The translations under genes were made by a program, and so were the position numbers. The notes beneath the pieces are model-generated. The model saw only the letters and a list, made by a program, of their open reading frames with translations, made no database searches and was not told the origin of the DNA. Shown here piece by piece: positions 28,609 through 40,617 of a stretch of DNA of 64,000 nucleotides; within the stretch, counting starts at the first letter, position 1; the number at the start of each line of letters is the position of its first letter. Source of the DNA: Burkholderia thailandensis E264 (GTDB lineage: Bacteria > Pseudomonadota > Gammaproteobacteria > Burkholderiales > Burkholderiaceae); NCBI RefSeq assembly GCF_000012365.1, contig NC_007651.1, forward strand, positions 3,162,001-3,226,000. Direction: 5' to 3'.

Positions 28609-29271
28609 TCAGCGCGGCAGCTTCAGATGCCGACCCAAAATAAATGTTTCGGACGATTTGTCGCGGGAAGCTTTTGGCTTGCGCGGCGCCACCGTTTTAA
28701 ATTGGTGCTTGAATTTCTCGACAATCTGGCTGTAGCCGCTGCCGTGGAAGCACTTCACCAAAAGAGCGCCATCCGGTTTCAGATGATTTTGCGCGAATTC
28801 GAGCGCCAGATCGCAGACATGCTCGATCCGCGCCGCGTCCGCGACCGCCACGCCGGACAGGTTGGGGGCCATGTCGGAAATTACAAGGTCGACCGAGCGC
28901 CCGGCGAGGACCTCCTCCAATTGGTGCAGCACCGTCTCCTCGCGGAAGTCACCCTGGATGAAATGGACGTCGGCGATGGGCTCCATCGGCAACATGTCGA
29001 GCGCGATGATCGTGCCGTCGATGCCGCCTTCGCGCACCGCGTCGCGCCGCCGGCCCTGCGCGAGCTTGTTGCGCGCGTACTGGCTCCAGCTCCCCGGCGC
29101 CGCGCCCAGATCGACGATCACCTGGCCCGGACGGATCAGCTTGTCCTGCTCGTCGATTTCCTTCAGCTTGTACGCGGCGCGCGCGCGATACCCTTCCCGC
29201 TGCGCCATTTTGACGTACGGGTCGTTGATGTGGTCGTGCAACCAGGATTGGTTAAAGCGGTTCTTTGCCAT
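28609..29271 (-). CDS. rlmE: 23S rRNA (uridine 2552) 2'-O-methyltransferase
   Basis: A 220-residue FtsJ/RrmJ-family enzyme that methylates U2552 in the ribosomal A-loop. The SAM-binding motif reads [16 protein letters not shown] near residue 50. The K-D-K-E catalytic set is visible: K of [11 protein letters not shown] of [11 protein letters not shown] of [11 protein letters not shown], and E of SSETFILG. It is divergent from yhbY across 193 bases, a conserved arrangement in proteobacteria (yhbY-rlmE-ftsH), and 167 bases upstream of ftsH. Confidence 0.96.
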   Translation of the reverse strand: MAKNRFNQSWLHDHINDPYVKMAQREGYRARAAYKLKEIDEQDKLIRPGQVIVDLGAAPGSWSQYARNKLAQGRRRDAVREGGIDGTIIALDMLPMEPIADVHFIQGDFREETVLHQLEEVLAGRSVDLVISDMAPNLSGVAVADAARIEHVCDLALEFAQNHLKPDGALLVKCFHGSGYSQIVEKFKHQFKTVAPRKPKASRDKSSETFILGRHLKLPR

Positions 29272-29464
29272 GCGATGAAGAGATTGCTGCCGATTGCTTC
29301 GTGAAGCCGCGCTTTTGGCGGATAATGCGGGTCTTATTGGCGCGGCTTACGGCCCCGACGGGCCCAAGCCGCGATTTTACGTGGTTTCGGCGCGCCGCCG
29401 CGGAAAAGCTTCGTCGCTCGTCCCGGCTTGCCCGCCGTCAATTTGATTCGAATTCCTCATTCCG

Positions 29465-30010
29465 ATGCCCGCCCTTTCGCTTTCCCCCGCCGAGCGCTCC
29501 GCGCTGCGTTCCGAAGCCCATGCGCTCAAGCCCGTCGTGCTGATCGGCGCCGAAGGGCTGACCGACGCCGTGCTCGCCGAGATCGAGGTTCACCTCGCCG
29601 CGCACCAACTGATCAAGATTCGCGTGTTCGGCGACGAGCGCGACGAGCGCGTCGCGATCTATGACGAAATCTGCGACCGCCTGAACGCGGCGCCGATCCA
29701 GCACATCGGCAAGCTGCTCGTGATCTGGAAGCCCGAGCAGGCCGAAGCGGCGCCGCAGCGCGGCCGCCGCGGCGTGCCCAGCGCGCGCGAAGCGGCCCGC
29801 GCGGGCGCCGCGCAACCCGAGGTCGCGAAAGGCCGTGCGCCGCGCGTCGTCAAGGTGGTCAAACAATCGCCGAACGCGCCCGCCGTGCGCCGCCCGAAGC
29901 CGCAGAAAGTGCGCGTGCTCGGCAACGAGCGCGTGACGGCGGGCGGCAACGTGAAGCGCGCGAAGAAACGCCAGTCGAGCGCGAAGCGTCAGCACCAGAA
30001 CGAGAAGTAA
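29465..30010 (+). CDS. yhbY: YhbY-family ribosome-associated RNA-binding protein (CRM domain)
   Basis: A 181-residue protein. Residues 1-95 form a CRM domain: LSPAERSALRSEAHALKPVV, then LIGAEGLTDAVLAEIEVHLA, and the conserved GDERDERVAIYDEICDRL and HIGKLLVIWKP. The remaining ~85 residues are a basic Lys/Arg/Ala-rich tail that the 97-residue E. coli protein lacks, probably an extra RNA-contact arm. YhbY binds pre-50S particles. The start at 29465 is directly at the domain. It is divergent from rlmE. Confidence 0.9.
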   Translation: MPALSLSPAERSALRSEAHALKPVVLIGAEGLTDAVLAEIEVHLAAHQLIKIRVFGDERDERVAIYDEICDRLNAAPIQHIGKLLVIWKPEQAEAAPQRGRRGVPSAREAARAGAAQPEVAKGRAPRVVKVVKQSPNAPAVRRPKPQKVRVLGNERVTAGGNVKRAKKRQSSAKRQHQNEK

Positions 30011-30090
30011 TCGCTTATCGGACGCGTCGCACGGCCTGATCGGCCGGTCGACGGGCCCGCGCACGAGGCGCGCCGGCCGCGTGCACAGGC

Positions 30091-30594
30091 TCAGGCGCGC
30101 CGCTCGCCGTCGAGCGGGTTCGCGCCGCCGTCTCCCGGCAGCTGCCAGATCAGCGCGATGCCGACCAGGCTCTCGACGAGATAGAAGAAACTCGATATGC
30201 CGTGCAGCAACGCGAAGCGCCCCGCATACGCGGAATGGCCGACGTCCGCTCCCGCCTCGAGCGCCGCGACCCGCAACGCGTTCATGAACGGCTGCAACGC
30301 GAAGTAACCGACGAGCACGCAGCCGAGCATCGCCGCGAGCAGCCAGCGCAGCCGCCGGTACGCGTCATGGCCGCGCCGCACGAGCAGATTCGACAGGCCG
30401 ATCAGCAGCACGCCGCACACCGCGCCGATCGTCGCCTCGATGCCGAACAGGCGCGCGGCGACGGAGCCCGCCGTCGCACGCTCGAGCGTCGCGAACAGCA
30501 CCGGCGCGACCGCGTAGCCGATCGTCAGCAGGCTGCCGACCCAAACCGTCGCCAACAGGCGAAACAGCCGGTGCGGCGCCGCGGAACCGGCCAT
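30091..30594 (-). CDS. DUF4149 integral membrane protein
   Basis: A 167-residue protein with four hydrophobic helices. It has the pattern of DUF4149 proteins: WVGSLLTIGYAVAPVLFATL in the first helix, a long polar loop with HDAYRRLRW, and FALLHGISSFFYLVESLVGI in the last. Function unknown. Its ATG overlaps the greA stop by one base (TGATG), so translation is coupled to greA. It converges with yhbY over an 80-base gap. Confidence 0.82.
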   Translation of the reverse strand: MAGSAAPHRLFRLLATVWVGSLLTIGYAVAPVLFATLERATAGSVAARLFGIEATIGAVCGVLLIGLSNLLVRRGHDAYRRLRWLLAAMLGCVLVGYFALQPFMNALRVAALEAGADVGHSAYAGRFALLHGISSFFYLVESLVGIALIWQLPGDGGANPLDGERRA

Positions 30595-31070
30595 CAGATG
30601 TACAGCACCGAAATGATCTCGTACTCGCGCACGCCGCTGGGCGCCTGAACCGCCGCGACGTCGCCTTCGGACTTGCCGATCAGCGCGCGCGCGATCGGCG
30701 AGCTGACCGAAATCAGACCGTGATCGAGATCGGCTTCGTCGTCGCCGACGATCTGGTACTTCACCGTGTCGCCCGTCTCGAGATCCTCGAGCTCGACCGT
30801 CGCGGCGAACACCACGCGGCCGTCGGCGTCGACTGCCGTCGGATCGATGATCTGCGCGGCCGACAGCTTCGATTCGATTTCCGCGATGCGGCCCTCGATA
30901 AAACCCTGCTTTTCCTTCGCGGCGTCGTATTCGGCGTTCTCGGACAAGTCGCCCTGCGCGCGCGCTTCGGCGATCGCGTTGATGACGGCCGGCCGCTCGA
31001 CGGATTTCAGGCGCTGCAGTTCATCGCGCAGTTGATCTGCGCCACGCTTCGTCAACGGAATGGTGCTCAT
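30594..31070 (-). CDS. greA: Transcription elongation factor GreA
   Basis: A 158-residue GreA. The N-terminal coiled coil carries the catalytic acidic tip in [17 protein letters not shown] (residues about 39-55), which enters the RNA polymerase channel and stimulates cleavage of backtracked RNA. The C-terminal FKBP-like domain ends with [18 protein letters not shown] large terminator-type hairpin ends only 29 bases upstream of the ATG, so greA depends on read-through from carB or on a promoter within the hairpin region. DUF4149 follows in the same transcript. Confidence 0.96.
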   Translation of the reverse strand: MSTIPLTKRGADQLRDELQRLKSVERPAVINAIAEARAQGDLSENAEYDAAKEKQGFIEGRIAEIESKLSAAQIIDPTAVDADGRVVFAATVELEDLETGDTVKYQIVGDDEADLDHGLISVSSPIARALIGKSEGDVAAVQAPSGVREYEIISVLYI

Positions 31071-31098
31071 AAACGACTCAATAGCTAAAAACGGCCAT

Positions 31099-31158
31099 AA
31101 AAAAAATCACCGCGATTAAGCGCATTTCCGAAACATCGGAAACGCCGCTTAATCGCGG
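31099..31158 (-). terminator. Terminator/attenuator hairpin between carB and greA
   Basis: CCGCGATTAAGCG (31110-31122) pairs perfectly with CGCTTAATCGCGG (31146-31158). Inside it TTCCGA pairs with TCGGAA around an AACA loop. On the minus strand the structure ends in a run of eight T (31106-31099). It is a strong intrinsic terminator just before greA. Confidence 0.88.
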
Positions 31159-31188
31159 CACGTGTTGCTTGGACAGGTAACTGGAGGC

Positions 31189-34443
<3,255 letters not shown>

Positions 34444-34494
34444 GGCTATTGGGATTCAAAAAATAATCGTTGATGCGCGAACGGCGGGCGATGT

Positions 34495-35154
34495 TCAGCT
34501 CATCGTCGCGAGCGCGAGCTTCACGGAAAAGCCGACGAACAGGCCGCCCACGCCGCCCGACGCGCCGGCCGCGAGCTTGCGGCGGCGACGGAAATGATCG
34601 GCGAGGCGCGCGCCCGTGAAGATCAGCGTGCTCAGATAGACGAAGCTCGCGAATTGCGCGATCGCGCCCAGCACGACGAACGACAGCGCCGGATGCGCGT
34701 AGGACGGATCGACGAACTGGATGAAGAACGAGATGAAGAACAGGATCGCCTTCGGATTCAGGAGGCTCACGACGAGCGCCTTGCGAAACGGCCGCTCGCC
34801 GTCGACCGCGCGCCGCACGTCGGCGCCCGCGTCCGCGGGCCGCGCGAGCTTTCGCCACGCGCCGCGCAGCATGCCTGCGCCGATGTACAGCAGGTATGCG
34901 GCGCCGCCGTACTTGACGACCGAGAACAGCAACGGGTTCGCCTTCAGGAGCGACGCGACGCCCGCGGCGGACAGCACCATCAGCACGGTGTCGCCCACGA
35001 ACACGCCGCACGCGGCGCGGTAGCCGGCCTTCACACCGCGCTGCGCGGCGAGCGACAGCACGTACATCGAGTTCGGCCCCGGCAGCAGAATGATGAACAC
35101 CACGCCGAACACGTAGGTCCAGAGATCCGTGATGCCGAGTGCGTGACCGAACAT
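34495..35154 (-). CDS. LysE/RhtB-family amino-acid exporter (LeuE-like)
   Basis: A 219-residue inner-membrane protein with six helices. The LysE-family N-terminal signature is FIILLPGPNSMYVLSLAAQRG, followed by GVFVGDTVLMVLSAAGVASLL and SLLNPKAILFFISFFIQF. It resembles the leucine exporter LeuE (YeaS) more than LysE itself. It sits 31 bases after carA and 51 before carB, in the same direction, so it is probably co-transcribed with the carbamoyl-phosphate genes. The link to their product is unclear. Confidence 0.85.
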   Translation of the reverse strand: MFGHALGITDLWTYVFGVVFIILLPGPNSMYVLSLAAQRGVKAGYRAACGVFVGDTVLMVLSAAGVASLLKANPLLFSVVKYGGAAYLLYIGAGMLRGAWRKLARPADAGADVRRAVDGERPFRKALVVSLLNPKAILFFISFFIQFVDPSYAHPALSFVVLGAIAQFASFVYLSTLIFTGARLADHFRRRRKLAAGASGGVGGLFVGFSVKLALATMS

Positions 35155-35185
35155 GATGCGAGCCCCCCTAATCGATGCGATGGAC

Positions 35186-36331
35186 TCAGGCGCTGCGCGC
35201 CTTCGCCGCGTCCATCAGCGCGGTGAAGCGGTCGAACAGATAGCCGATGTCGTGCGGGCCGGGAGACGCTTCCGGGTGCCCCTGGAAGCAGAACGCGGGC
35301 TTGTCGGTCAGCTCGAAGCCTTGCAGCGTGCCGTCGAACAGCGACACGTGCGTCGCGCGCGCGTTCGCGGGCAGCGAATCGGCGTCGACCGCGAAACCGT
35401 GGTTCTGCGACGTGATCACGACGCGGCCGTTCGCGAGATCCTTCACCGGATGGTTCGCGCCGTGGTGGCCCGTCTTCATCTTGAGCGTCTTCGCCCCGAG
35501 CGCGAGGCCCATGATCTGGTGGCCGAGGCAGATGCCGAAGGTCGGCACGCCGCGCTCGATGAACTCCTTCGTCGCGGCGATCGCGTAGTCGCACGGCTCC
35601 GGATCGCCCGGGCCGTTGGACAGGAAGATGCCGTCCGGATTGAGCGCGAGCGCTTCGGCCGCGCTCGATTGCGCGGGCAGCACGGTCACGTGGCAGCCGC
35701 GCTCGGCGAGCATGCGCAGGATGTTGTATTTGACGCCGAAGTCGAACGCGACGACGCGGTAGCGAGGCGCCTCCTGCATGCCGTAGCCGCTACCGAGGCG
35801 CCACTCGGTCTGCCTCCACTCGAACGGCTTCGTCGTCGACACGACCTTCGCGAGATCCATCCCCGCGAGCCCCGGGAACGAGCGCGCGAGCGCGAGCGCC
35901 TTCGTTTCGTCATCGGAACCCGTCAGGATGCAGCCGTTTTGCGCGCCCTTGTCGCGCAGGATGCGGGTCAGCTTGCGGGTGTCGATGCCCGCGATCGCGA
36001 CGACGCCTTCGTCGCGCAGATAATCGCCGAGCGTGCGCTCCATCCGGAAGTTAGACGCCAGCGCGGGCAGATCGCGCACGATAAGGCCGGCGGCATGGAC
36101 TTTCGTCGCCTCGACGTCCTCGGCGTTCACGCCGACGTTGCCGATGTGCGGATAGGTCAGCGTGACGATCTGGCGCGCATAGCTCGGATCCGTGAGGATT
36201 TCCTGATAGCCGGTGATGGCGGTGTTGAACACGACTTCGCCGATCGTATGGCCGGCCGCGCCGATCGAATAACCACGAAAGACCGTGCCGTCGGCGAGTG
36301 CGAGCAAAGCGGGAGAAAAAGACGGCAACAC
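35186..36331 (-). CDS. carA: Carbamoyl-phosphate synthase small subunit
   Basis: A 381-residue glutaminase subunit that supplies ammonia to CarB. The N-terminal CPSase domain contains [19 protein letters not shown]. The class I amidotransferase domain has the nucleophile cysteine in [15 protein letters not shown] and the His/Glu pair in [14 protein letters not shown]. The start is a GTG at 36331 ([15 protein letters not shown]) with AAGGAG six bases upstream; another GTG seven codons earlier lacks a ribosome site. A sigma70 promoter lies about 240 bases upstream, leaving a long 5' leader. Confidence 0.97.
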   Translation of the reverse strand: MLPSFSPALLALADGTVFRGYSIGAAGHTIGEVVFNTAITGYQEILTDPSYARQIVTLTYPHIGNVGVNAEDVEATKVHAAGLIVRDLPALASNFRMERTLGDYLRDEGVVAIAGIDTRKLTRILRDKGAQNGCILTGSDDETKALALARSFPGLAGMDLAKVVSTTKPFEWRQTEWRLGSGYGMQEAPRYRVVAFDFGVKYNILRMLAERGCHVTVLPAQSSAAEALALNPDGIFLSNGPGDPEPCDYAIAATKEFIERGVPTFGICLGHQIMGLALGAKTLKMKTGHHGANHPVKDLANGRVVITSQNHGFAVDADSLPANARATHVSLFDGTLQGFELTDKPAFCFQGHPEASPGPHDIGYLFDRFTALMDAAKARSA

Positions 36332-36570
36332 GGGGGGCTCCTTGGGGGACACCCTTGCCGCCGACCTGTCTATCCTGCCGCGCGCTCACGGGCCGCGTGA
36401 CGCATCACGCGCGCGTGGGCGCTTTCGCGCGCGGGCTTGCGGTCGAGCGCGAAACGGCGCGCGCAGGCGCGGGGTTTCGCGGCATCGCCTGCGTCAAGCG
36501 GCGTGCGGCGGACGAACGGGATGAAGGAGGTAGGCGCTAGGGTGCGAGGTTGATTAGCACAAACTTTCAA
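36332..36570 (-). other. Long 5' leader of carA
   Basis: About 230 bases lie between the likely start of transcription and the carA GTG. They hold no protein-like frame and no T-tailed hairpin that I can see, but a leader this long may carry post-transcriptional control. Confidence 0.4.
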
Positions 36571-36600
36571 ATTATAGCGTGAAATTGGCCTTATCTTCAA
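36571..36600 (-). promoter_or_regulatory. Sigma70-type promoter of the car operon
   Basis: On the minus strand TTGAAG (36600-36595) is followed after 18 bases by TATAAT (36576-36571), an exact -10 consensus. The surrounding AT-rich segment stands out from the GC-rich background. Confidence 0.8.
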
Positions 36601-36703
36601 TCGATCGGCGCATTTCGCGCGGACTCGCGCCGGGCCGGGGCGCCGCCCGCACATCCGCCCGCCGAGAACCGCGCGCATCGCTTTCGCGCCCGCACGCCCG
36701 GCG

Positions 36704-37810
36704 TCACGCGGACCGCCGGTATTCATTCGGCGACATCGCCTTCCAGCGCCTGAACGCGCGCGCGAACGCGGAAGGTTCCGAATAACCGAGGCGCTCCGAC
36801 ACTTCCGCGACGGTCAGCGTCGTGGTCGCAAGCAGCGCTTCGGCCAGCGCCTCGCGAATCTCGTCGACGACCGTCTCGTAATCCGTCCCCTCATCCGCAA
36901 GCCGCCGCCGCAACGTGCGCACGCTCACGCCCAACTCGGCCGCGAGCACGTCCATCGTCGGGCCGCGCGCCGGATCGCCGGCGAGATGCCGGCGCACACG
37001 CCCCGCCCAGCCTTCGCTGCGACGGCGGCGCTCGAGCACGCGGCGGCACTCGTCCTCGCATTGCCGCCGCGTCAGCGCGTTGCGCTGCGGCAACTTCAGA
37101 GCCAAACAATGCGCGTCGACCGTCAGCGCATTGTGCGCCGCGCCGAATTCGGGCGACGCATCGAACAGCGTCCGAAAGCGGCCGGCGTACGCCGGCGGCT
37201 TCATCTTGAGCGCAAGACGCTTGACCGGCAAGTTCGCAGAATCGAGATCGAACTGCAGCGTGATCAACGCGGCCACCGTGATTTCGACCAGCACGTCGCG
37301 CACGTCGCCGGGCAGGTCGCGATCGTCGATCACGAGCGTCGCGTCCTCGCCGCGCACGGTCGGCCGGATGTCGCAGAAGGTCGACGTCAGTTGAAGGTAG
37401 CGCAATCCGACCGACACGGCATCGCCGAACGTCGCGCTGCTCATGAGCGCGAATCCCCAGATTCCGTAAGTCGTCGCGTGGTAGCGGCGGCCGACTTCGA
37501 TGCCGAGCGGAAACGCCGGCCCCAGCAGCCGCATCAGGTTGCGGATGATGCGCAGTTCCTGCGCTGCGGCGACGGTGGCGTCCGGCTCGTCGAGCCGTTC
37601 AGGGGCAACGCCGCTGCCGTCGAGGCATCGGTCGACGGTCAACCCCTGCTCGACGCCGACTTCGACGAGCACGCGCGTCGTGCCGACGGGCCGGGCGAAA
37701 TCCCAATGGGCGAGCTTGGCGATCAAGATGGCCTCAAATGTTCGGAGCACGCCCAATATGCCATTGCTCAATGTAATGCTCAATGCGATCTTTCCCGCAC
37801 GCCGGATCAT
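36704..37810 (-). CDS. AraC-family transcriptional regulator (arabinose-binding-domain type)
   Basis: A protein of up to 368 residues. The N-terminal two-thirds match the AraC ligand-binding domain found in OruR/ArgR-like regulators (ATTYGIWGFALMSSATFGDA near residue 110). The C-terminal ~100 residues hold two helix-turn-helices: MDVLAAELGVSVRTLRRRL and VAEVSERLGYSEPSAFARAF, then RRWKAMSPNEYR. The start is uncertain: the ATG at 37810 is the nearest plausible Met, but direct repeats at 37765-37785 lie inside that extension and a later TTG or ATT start may be used. It is divergent from the next gene, which it may control. Effector unknown. Confidence 0.82.
   Translation of the reverse strand: MIRRAGKIALSITLSNGILGVLRTFEAILIAKLAHWDFARPVGTTRVLVEVGVEQGLTVDRCLDGSGVAPERLDEPDATVAAAQELRIIRNLMRLLGPAFPLGIEVGRRYHATTYGIWGFALMSSATFGDAVSVGLRYLQLTSTFCDIRPTVRGEDATLVIDDRDLPGDVRDVLVEITVAALITLQFDLDSANLPVKRLALKMKPPAYAGRFRTLFDASPEFGAAHNALTVDAHCLALKLPQRNALTRRQCEDECRRVLERRRRSEGWAGRVRRHLAGDPARGPTMDVLAAELGVSVRTLRRRLADEGTDYETVVDEIREALAEALLATTTLTVAEVSERLGYSEPSAFARAFRRWKAMSPNEYRRSA
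37765..37785. promoter_or_regulatory. Direct repeat, possible AraC-type operator
   Basis: TGCTCAATG occurs at 37765-37773 and again at 37777-37785. Two direct half-sites in an unusually AT-rich patch between divergent genes are typical of AraC-family binding sites. Spacing of 12 bases centre to centre is shorter than two full helix turns. Assignment is inference. Confidence 0.35.
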
Positions 37811-37971
37811 GGGCGATCGCCGCCGGCTTGCCGCGACCGGAAGGCCAGATGATCCGCCGTGACATCGGCGGCCCGCGCACGCCCGCGGCGCCGGCGACAC
37901 GTCGCGCCGCCCGCGCGCCCGATGCTTTACCGGCACGCCCCACGCGACGAACACGATAGCCAGGAGACGAC

Positions 37972-39114
37972 ATGAGCACCACCCTCGCCCCGCAGCCGAA
38001 CGCCGCAACCGCGCTGCCCCTGATCGACAGCAGGCATCGCCATCGCGGCTGGCGACGATGGCGCGGCTATCTGTTCGCCAAAGTCGCCATGCAGATTCTG
38101 CGGCCAGTCGAACCGTCCGTGCAGCACGAACTGCCCAGGCCGACGACGTTCCCGCCGGACGGCGGCGCGCGCCGCTTCGGCCTCGTGCACTACGGGATCA
38201 TGATTCCGGACCTGCCCGCGCCGCATCACTTCATGGCCACCGCGATCATCCTCGGCAGCGCCGGCATGCGCGTATTCGACGCCGACTTCGCGGCCGCGCC
38301 GGGCGACGGCCCGCTGCAGACCGCGACGCTCGTGCACGGCACGGCGGCCGCCGTCGATCGCCATTTCACGCGCTACTCGATACCGCGCGACACGGAGTGG
38401 CGCGCGGACGGCAGCCTGCTGCGCCTCGGCGGCGACCTGGAACTGAGCGGCCGCCACCCCGAATTCCGGCTCAAGAGCCGCCGAGACGGCTTCGCGGTCG
38501 ATCTGACGCTCACCGCGACGGGCGACGTCACATGGTTCGCGAAAGGCCTCTTCTACGAACACATCGCGCTCGTCACCCACTATCGGGGCACGATCCAGCA
38601 CGGCGGCGCAACGACCGACGTTTCGGGCCTCTGCACCTACGAATACGCGCGCGGCACGTCGCCGTACCTGCTCTACAACCGCTTCCTGCCGTCAGCCGCG
38701 AAGCTGCCGTGGGACGTGTTCAGCTATCACGTGATCGACCTCGACGCCGATACGCAACTACTGCTCGCGCACGTGCAAGTCGACGGCCACACGGCGCTGA
38801 CGAGCGCGTATCTGCGCATCGTCGGCCAATGCGCACACCGGCTCGACGCCGATGTCCATTTCCGCGTGCTGAGCGTGCAGGCTCGGCCGGCCGTCGCGCC
38901 GGACGGCAACGAGATGAGATTGCCCGAGACGTTCGCGTGGCGCGTGCGCGACCGGCACGGCCGCGATCTGTTCGCCATCGACGCGACGGTCGACACGCCG
39001 ATGCTGTTCGGCATCGGCACCGGCTACGTCGGCGGCTATCGCTGGGAAGGCGAGCGCGACGGCCGCCCGGCGAACGGGCGTGGATACATCGAGTACGTCG
39101 ATCGGCGCAGATGA
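37972..39114 (+). CDS. Conserved hypothetical protein, 380 aa (possibly DUF6670)
   Basis: A soluble-looking 380-residue protein without signal peptide. It contains many alternating beta-strand segments (RFGLVHYGIMIPDLPAPHHF, GDVTWFAKGLFYEHIALVTH, LFGIGTGYVGGYRWEGER) and resembles the lipocalin-like AttH/hydratase fold in overall pattern. I think it belongs to the group named DUF6670, but this is from memory of Burkholderia annotations and not certain. AGGAG precedes the ATG at 37972 by seven bases. It is divergent from the AraC regulator, so regulation by that protein is plausible. Function unknown. Confidence 0.7.
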   Translation: MSTTLAPQPNAATALPLIDSRHRHRGWRRWRGYLFAKVAMQILRPVEPSVQHELPRPTTFPPDGGARRFGLVHYGIMIPDLPAPHHFMATAIILGSAGMRVFDADFAAAPGDGPLQTATLVHGTAAAVDRHFTRYSIPRDTEWRADGSLLRLGGDLELSGRHPEFRLKSRRDGFAVDLTLTATGDVTWFAKGLFYEHIALVTHYRGTIQHGGATTDVSGLCTYEYARGTSPYLLYNRFLPSAAKLPWDVFSYHVIDLDADTQLLLAHVQVDGHTALTSAYLRIVGQCAHRLDADVHFRVLSVQARPAVAPDGNEMRLPETFAWRVRDRHGRDLFAIDATVDTPMLFGIGTGYVGGYRWEGERDGRPANGRGYIEYVDRRR

Positions 39115-39241
39115 AGCGCGCCGCACGCCGGCGGCGACGCGCGCGCAAATGCGCGATGTGGCGCGGCATCGCCGCGCCTGCCACGGCGACGCGCGGCGCC
39201 GGTCGATGCCCGCGCTCCGCTCGCGGCGGGCGAGACGCGCG

Positions 39242-40471
39242 TCAGTCCGCGCGCCGGGCGGATTTGTCGAGCGCACGATCGGGCAGCGCGTACCAGACCG
39301 CGCTCGCGATCTGCAGCGCGACAAGCGCGCCCCACGCGCTCAGGTGCGCCGCAGCCGGATAATGTCCGGCATGCATCGGCCAATGCGACAGCACCGCGCC
39401 CACGCCGATCTGAAAGCCGAAGATCAGCACGAAGATGACGAGCGTGAGCGTCGTGTTCGCGCGGCCGATCAACTGCACGGGGAAGTACTCGGCCAATACC
39501 GCGTAGCTCAGGATGCCGACGCCGCCGAATACGCCGTACGCCGACCAGAGCACCGCGGCGGGCAGCGGCGCACGCAGCATGATCGCGAGCTGGGTGGCGA
39601 CGAACAGCGCCATCCCGAGCCCGCAGAACGCGTACAGCGACACCCCGCGCCGCTCGAGCCCGCGCGCCGCCGCGCCGAAGCCGACGCAGCCCGCCATCAT
39701 CGCGAAGCCGAGCACCGACACGAGCGCCGCCGCGTCGCGCGGCGCGAAGCCGCTGACATCGCGCAGGTACGCGCCGACCCACAGCGACTGCATCGCGTAG
39801 AACACGCCCTGCGTGACGACCGAGAACGACGCGATTTTCCAGAACGTCCGGTTCGTGACGATCCGCCAGGTGCCCGCGAATTGCGCGGCGACGCTCGCAT
39901 CGTGGCGGCTCTGCCGCACATCGGGGGCAAACGCCCACAACGCGGCCGCAACCGCCACCGTAAACGCGCCGAGCCCCGCGCATACCGCGCGCCAGCCGGC
40001 GAAGCCGAGCAGCCATTCGAGCGGCGAGCCGACCACGACGCCGCCCAGGCCGCCCACCGCCATCACGAAGCCGTTCAGAAGCGGCAGCCTGGCAACCGGA
40101 AAATGCTGCGCGAGCGCCTTGAACGCACCGCCCAGGCACACCGAAACGCCGACGCCGATCAACAGACGCCCGACCATCATCGTCCCGATGTCGTGCGCGG
40201 CGCCGAACACCCACGCGCCCGCCGCCGCGACGAGCAGCAGCGCGGCGCTCACGCGGCGCGGGCCGTAGCGGTCGAGCAGCACGCCGGCCGGAATCTGCGC
40301 GCACGCGAAGCCGAGGAAGTAAAGGCTCGTCAGCAGCCCGAGATCCGCGGCGGACAGGCCGAGGTCGCGCGTGATGAGCGGCGCGAAGCCGAGATTCACG
40401 CCGCGAAAGACGTACGAAACGAAATAGCCGATCGCGAACAGCGCGAACACGCGAAATTGCACGGGGGACAT
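39242..40471 (-). CDS. Major facilitator superfamily transporter
   Basis: A 409-residue protein with twelve predicted helices. The MFS motif A between helices 2 and 3 reads GVLLDRYGPRRVSAALLL near residue 61. The first helix carries FAIGYFVSYVFRGVNLGFAP, similar to sugar-phosphate/anion and uncharacterised MFS carriers. The ATG at 40471 opens a short cytoplasmic N-terminus; the open frame upstream crosses the mltD terminator and is not coding. The substrate cannot be told. It converges with the 380-residue hypothetical gene. Confidence 0.85.
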   Translation of the reverse strand: MSPVQFRVFALFAIGYFVSYVFRGVNLGFAPLITRDLGLSAADLGLLTSLYFLGFACAQIPAGVLLDRYGPRRVSAALLLVAAAGAWVFGAAHDIGTMMVGRLLIGVGVSVCLGGAFKALAQHFPVARLPLLNGFVMAVGGLGGVVVGSPLEWLLGFAGWRAVCAGLGAFTVAVAAALWAFAPDVRQSRHDASVAAQFAGTWRIVTNRTFWKIASFSVVTQGVFYAMQSLWVGAYLRDVSGFAPRDAAALVSVLGFAMMAGCVGFGAAARGLERRGVSLYAFCGLGMALFVATQLAIMLRAPLPAAVLWSAYGVFGGVGILSYAVLAEYFPVQLIGRANTTLTLVIFVLIFGFQIGVGAVLSHWPMHAGHYPAAAHLSAWGALVALQIASAVWYALPDRALDKSARRAD

Positions 40472-40517
40472 CACGATCACCGGTAAAGCGCCGGCCGACC
40501 AACCGACTTCGGCGCGC

Positions 40518-40551
40518 ACAAACGAAAACGCCGTCACCCAGGTGACGGCGT
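40518..40551 (-). terminator. Rho-independent terminator of mltD
   Basis: ACGCCGTCACC (40528-40538) and GGTGACGGCGT (40541-40551) form an 11-bp perfect stem. On the minus strand it is followed by TTTTCGTTTG. It lies about 70 bases past the mltD stop. Confidence 0.85.
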
Positions 40552-40617
40552 CCGGCGATGATAGTCGATTGCGCGCCGACGGCCGGAAAGCCCCCGCGGC
40601 GTGCGCGCCCTTTCGTC

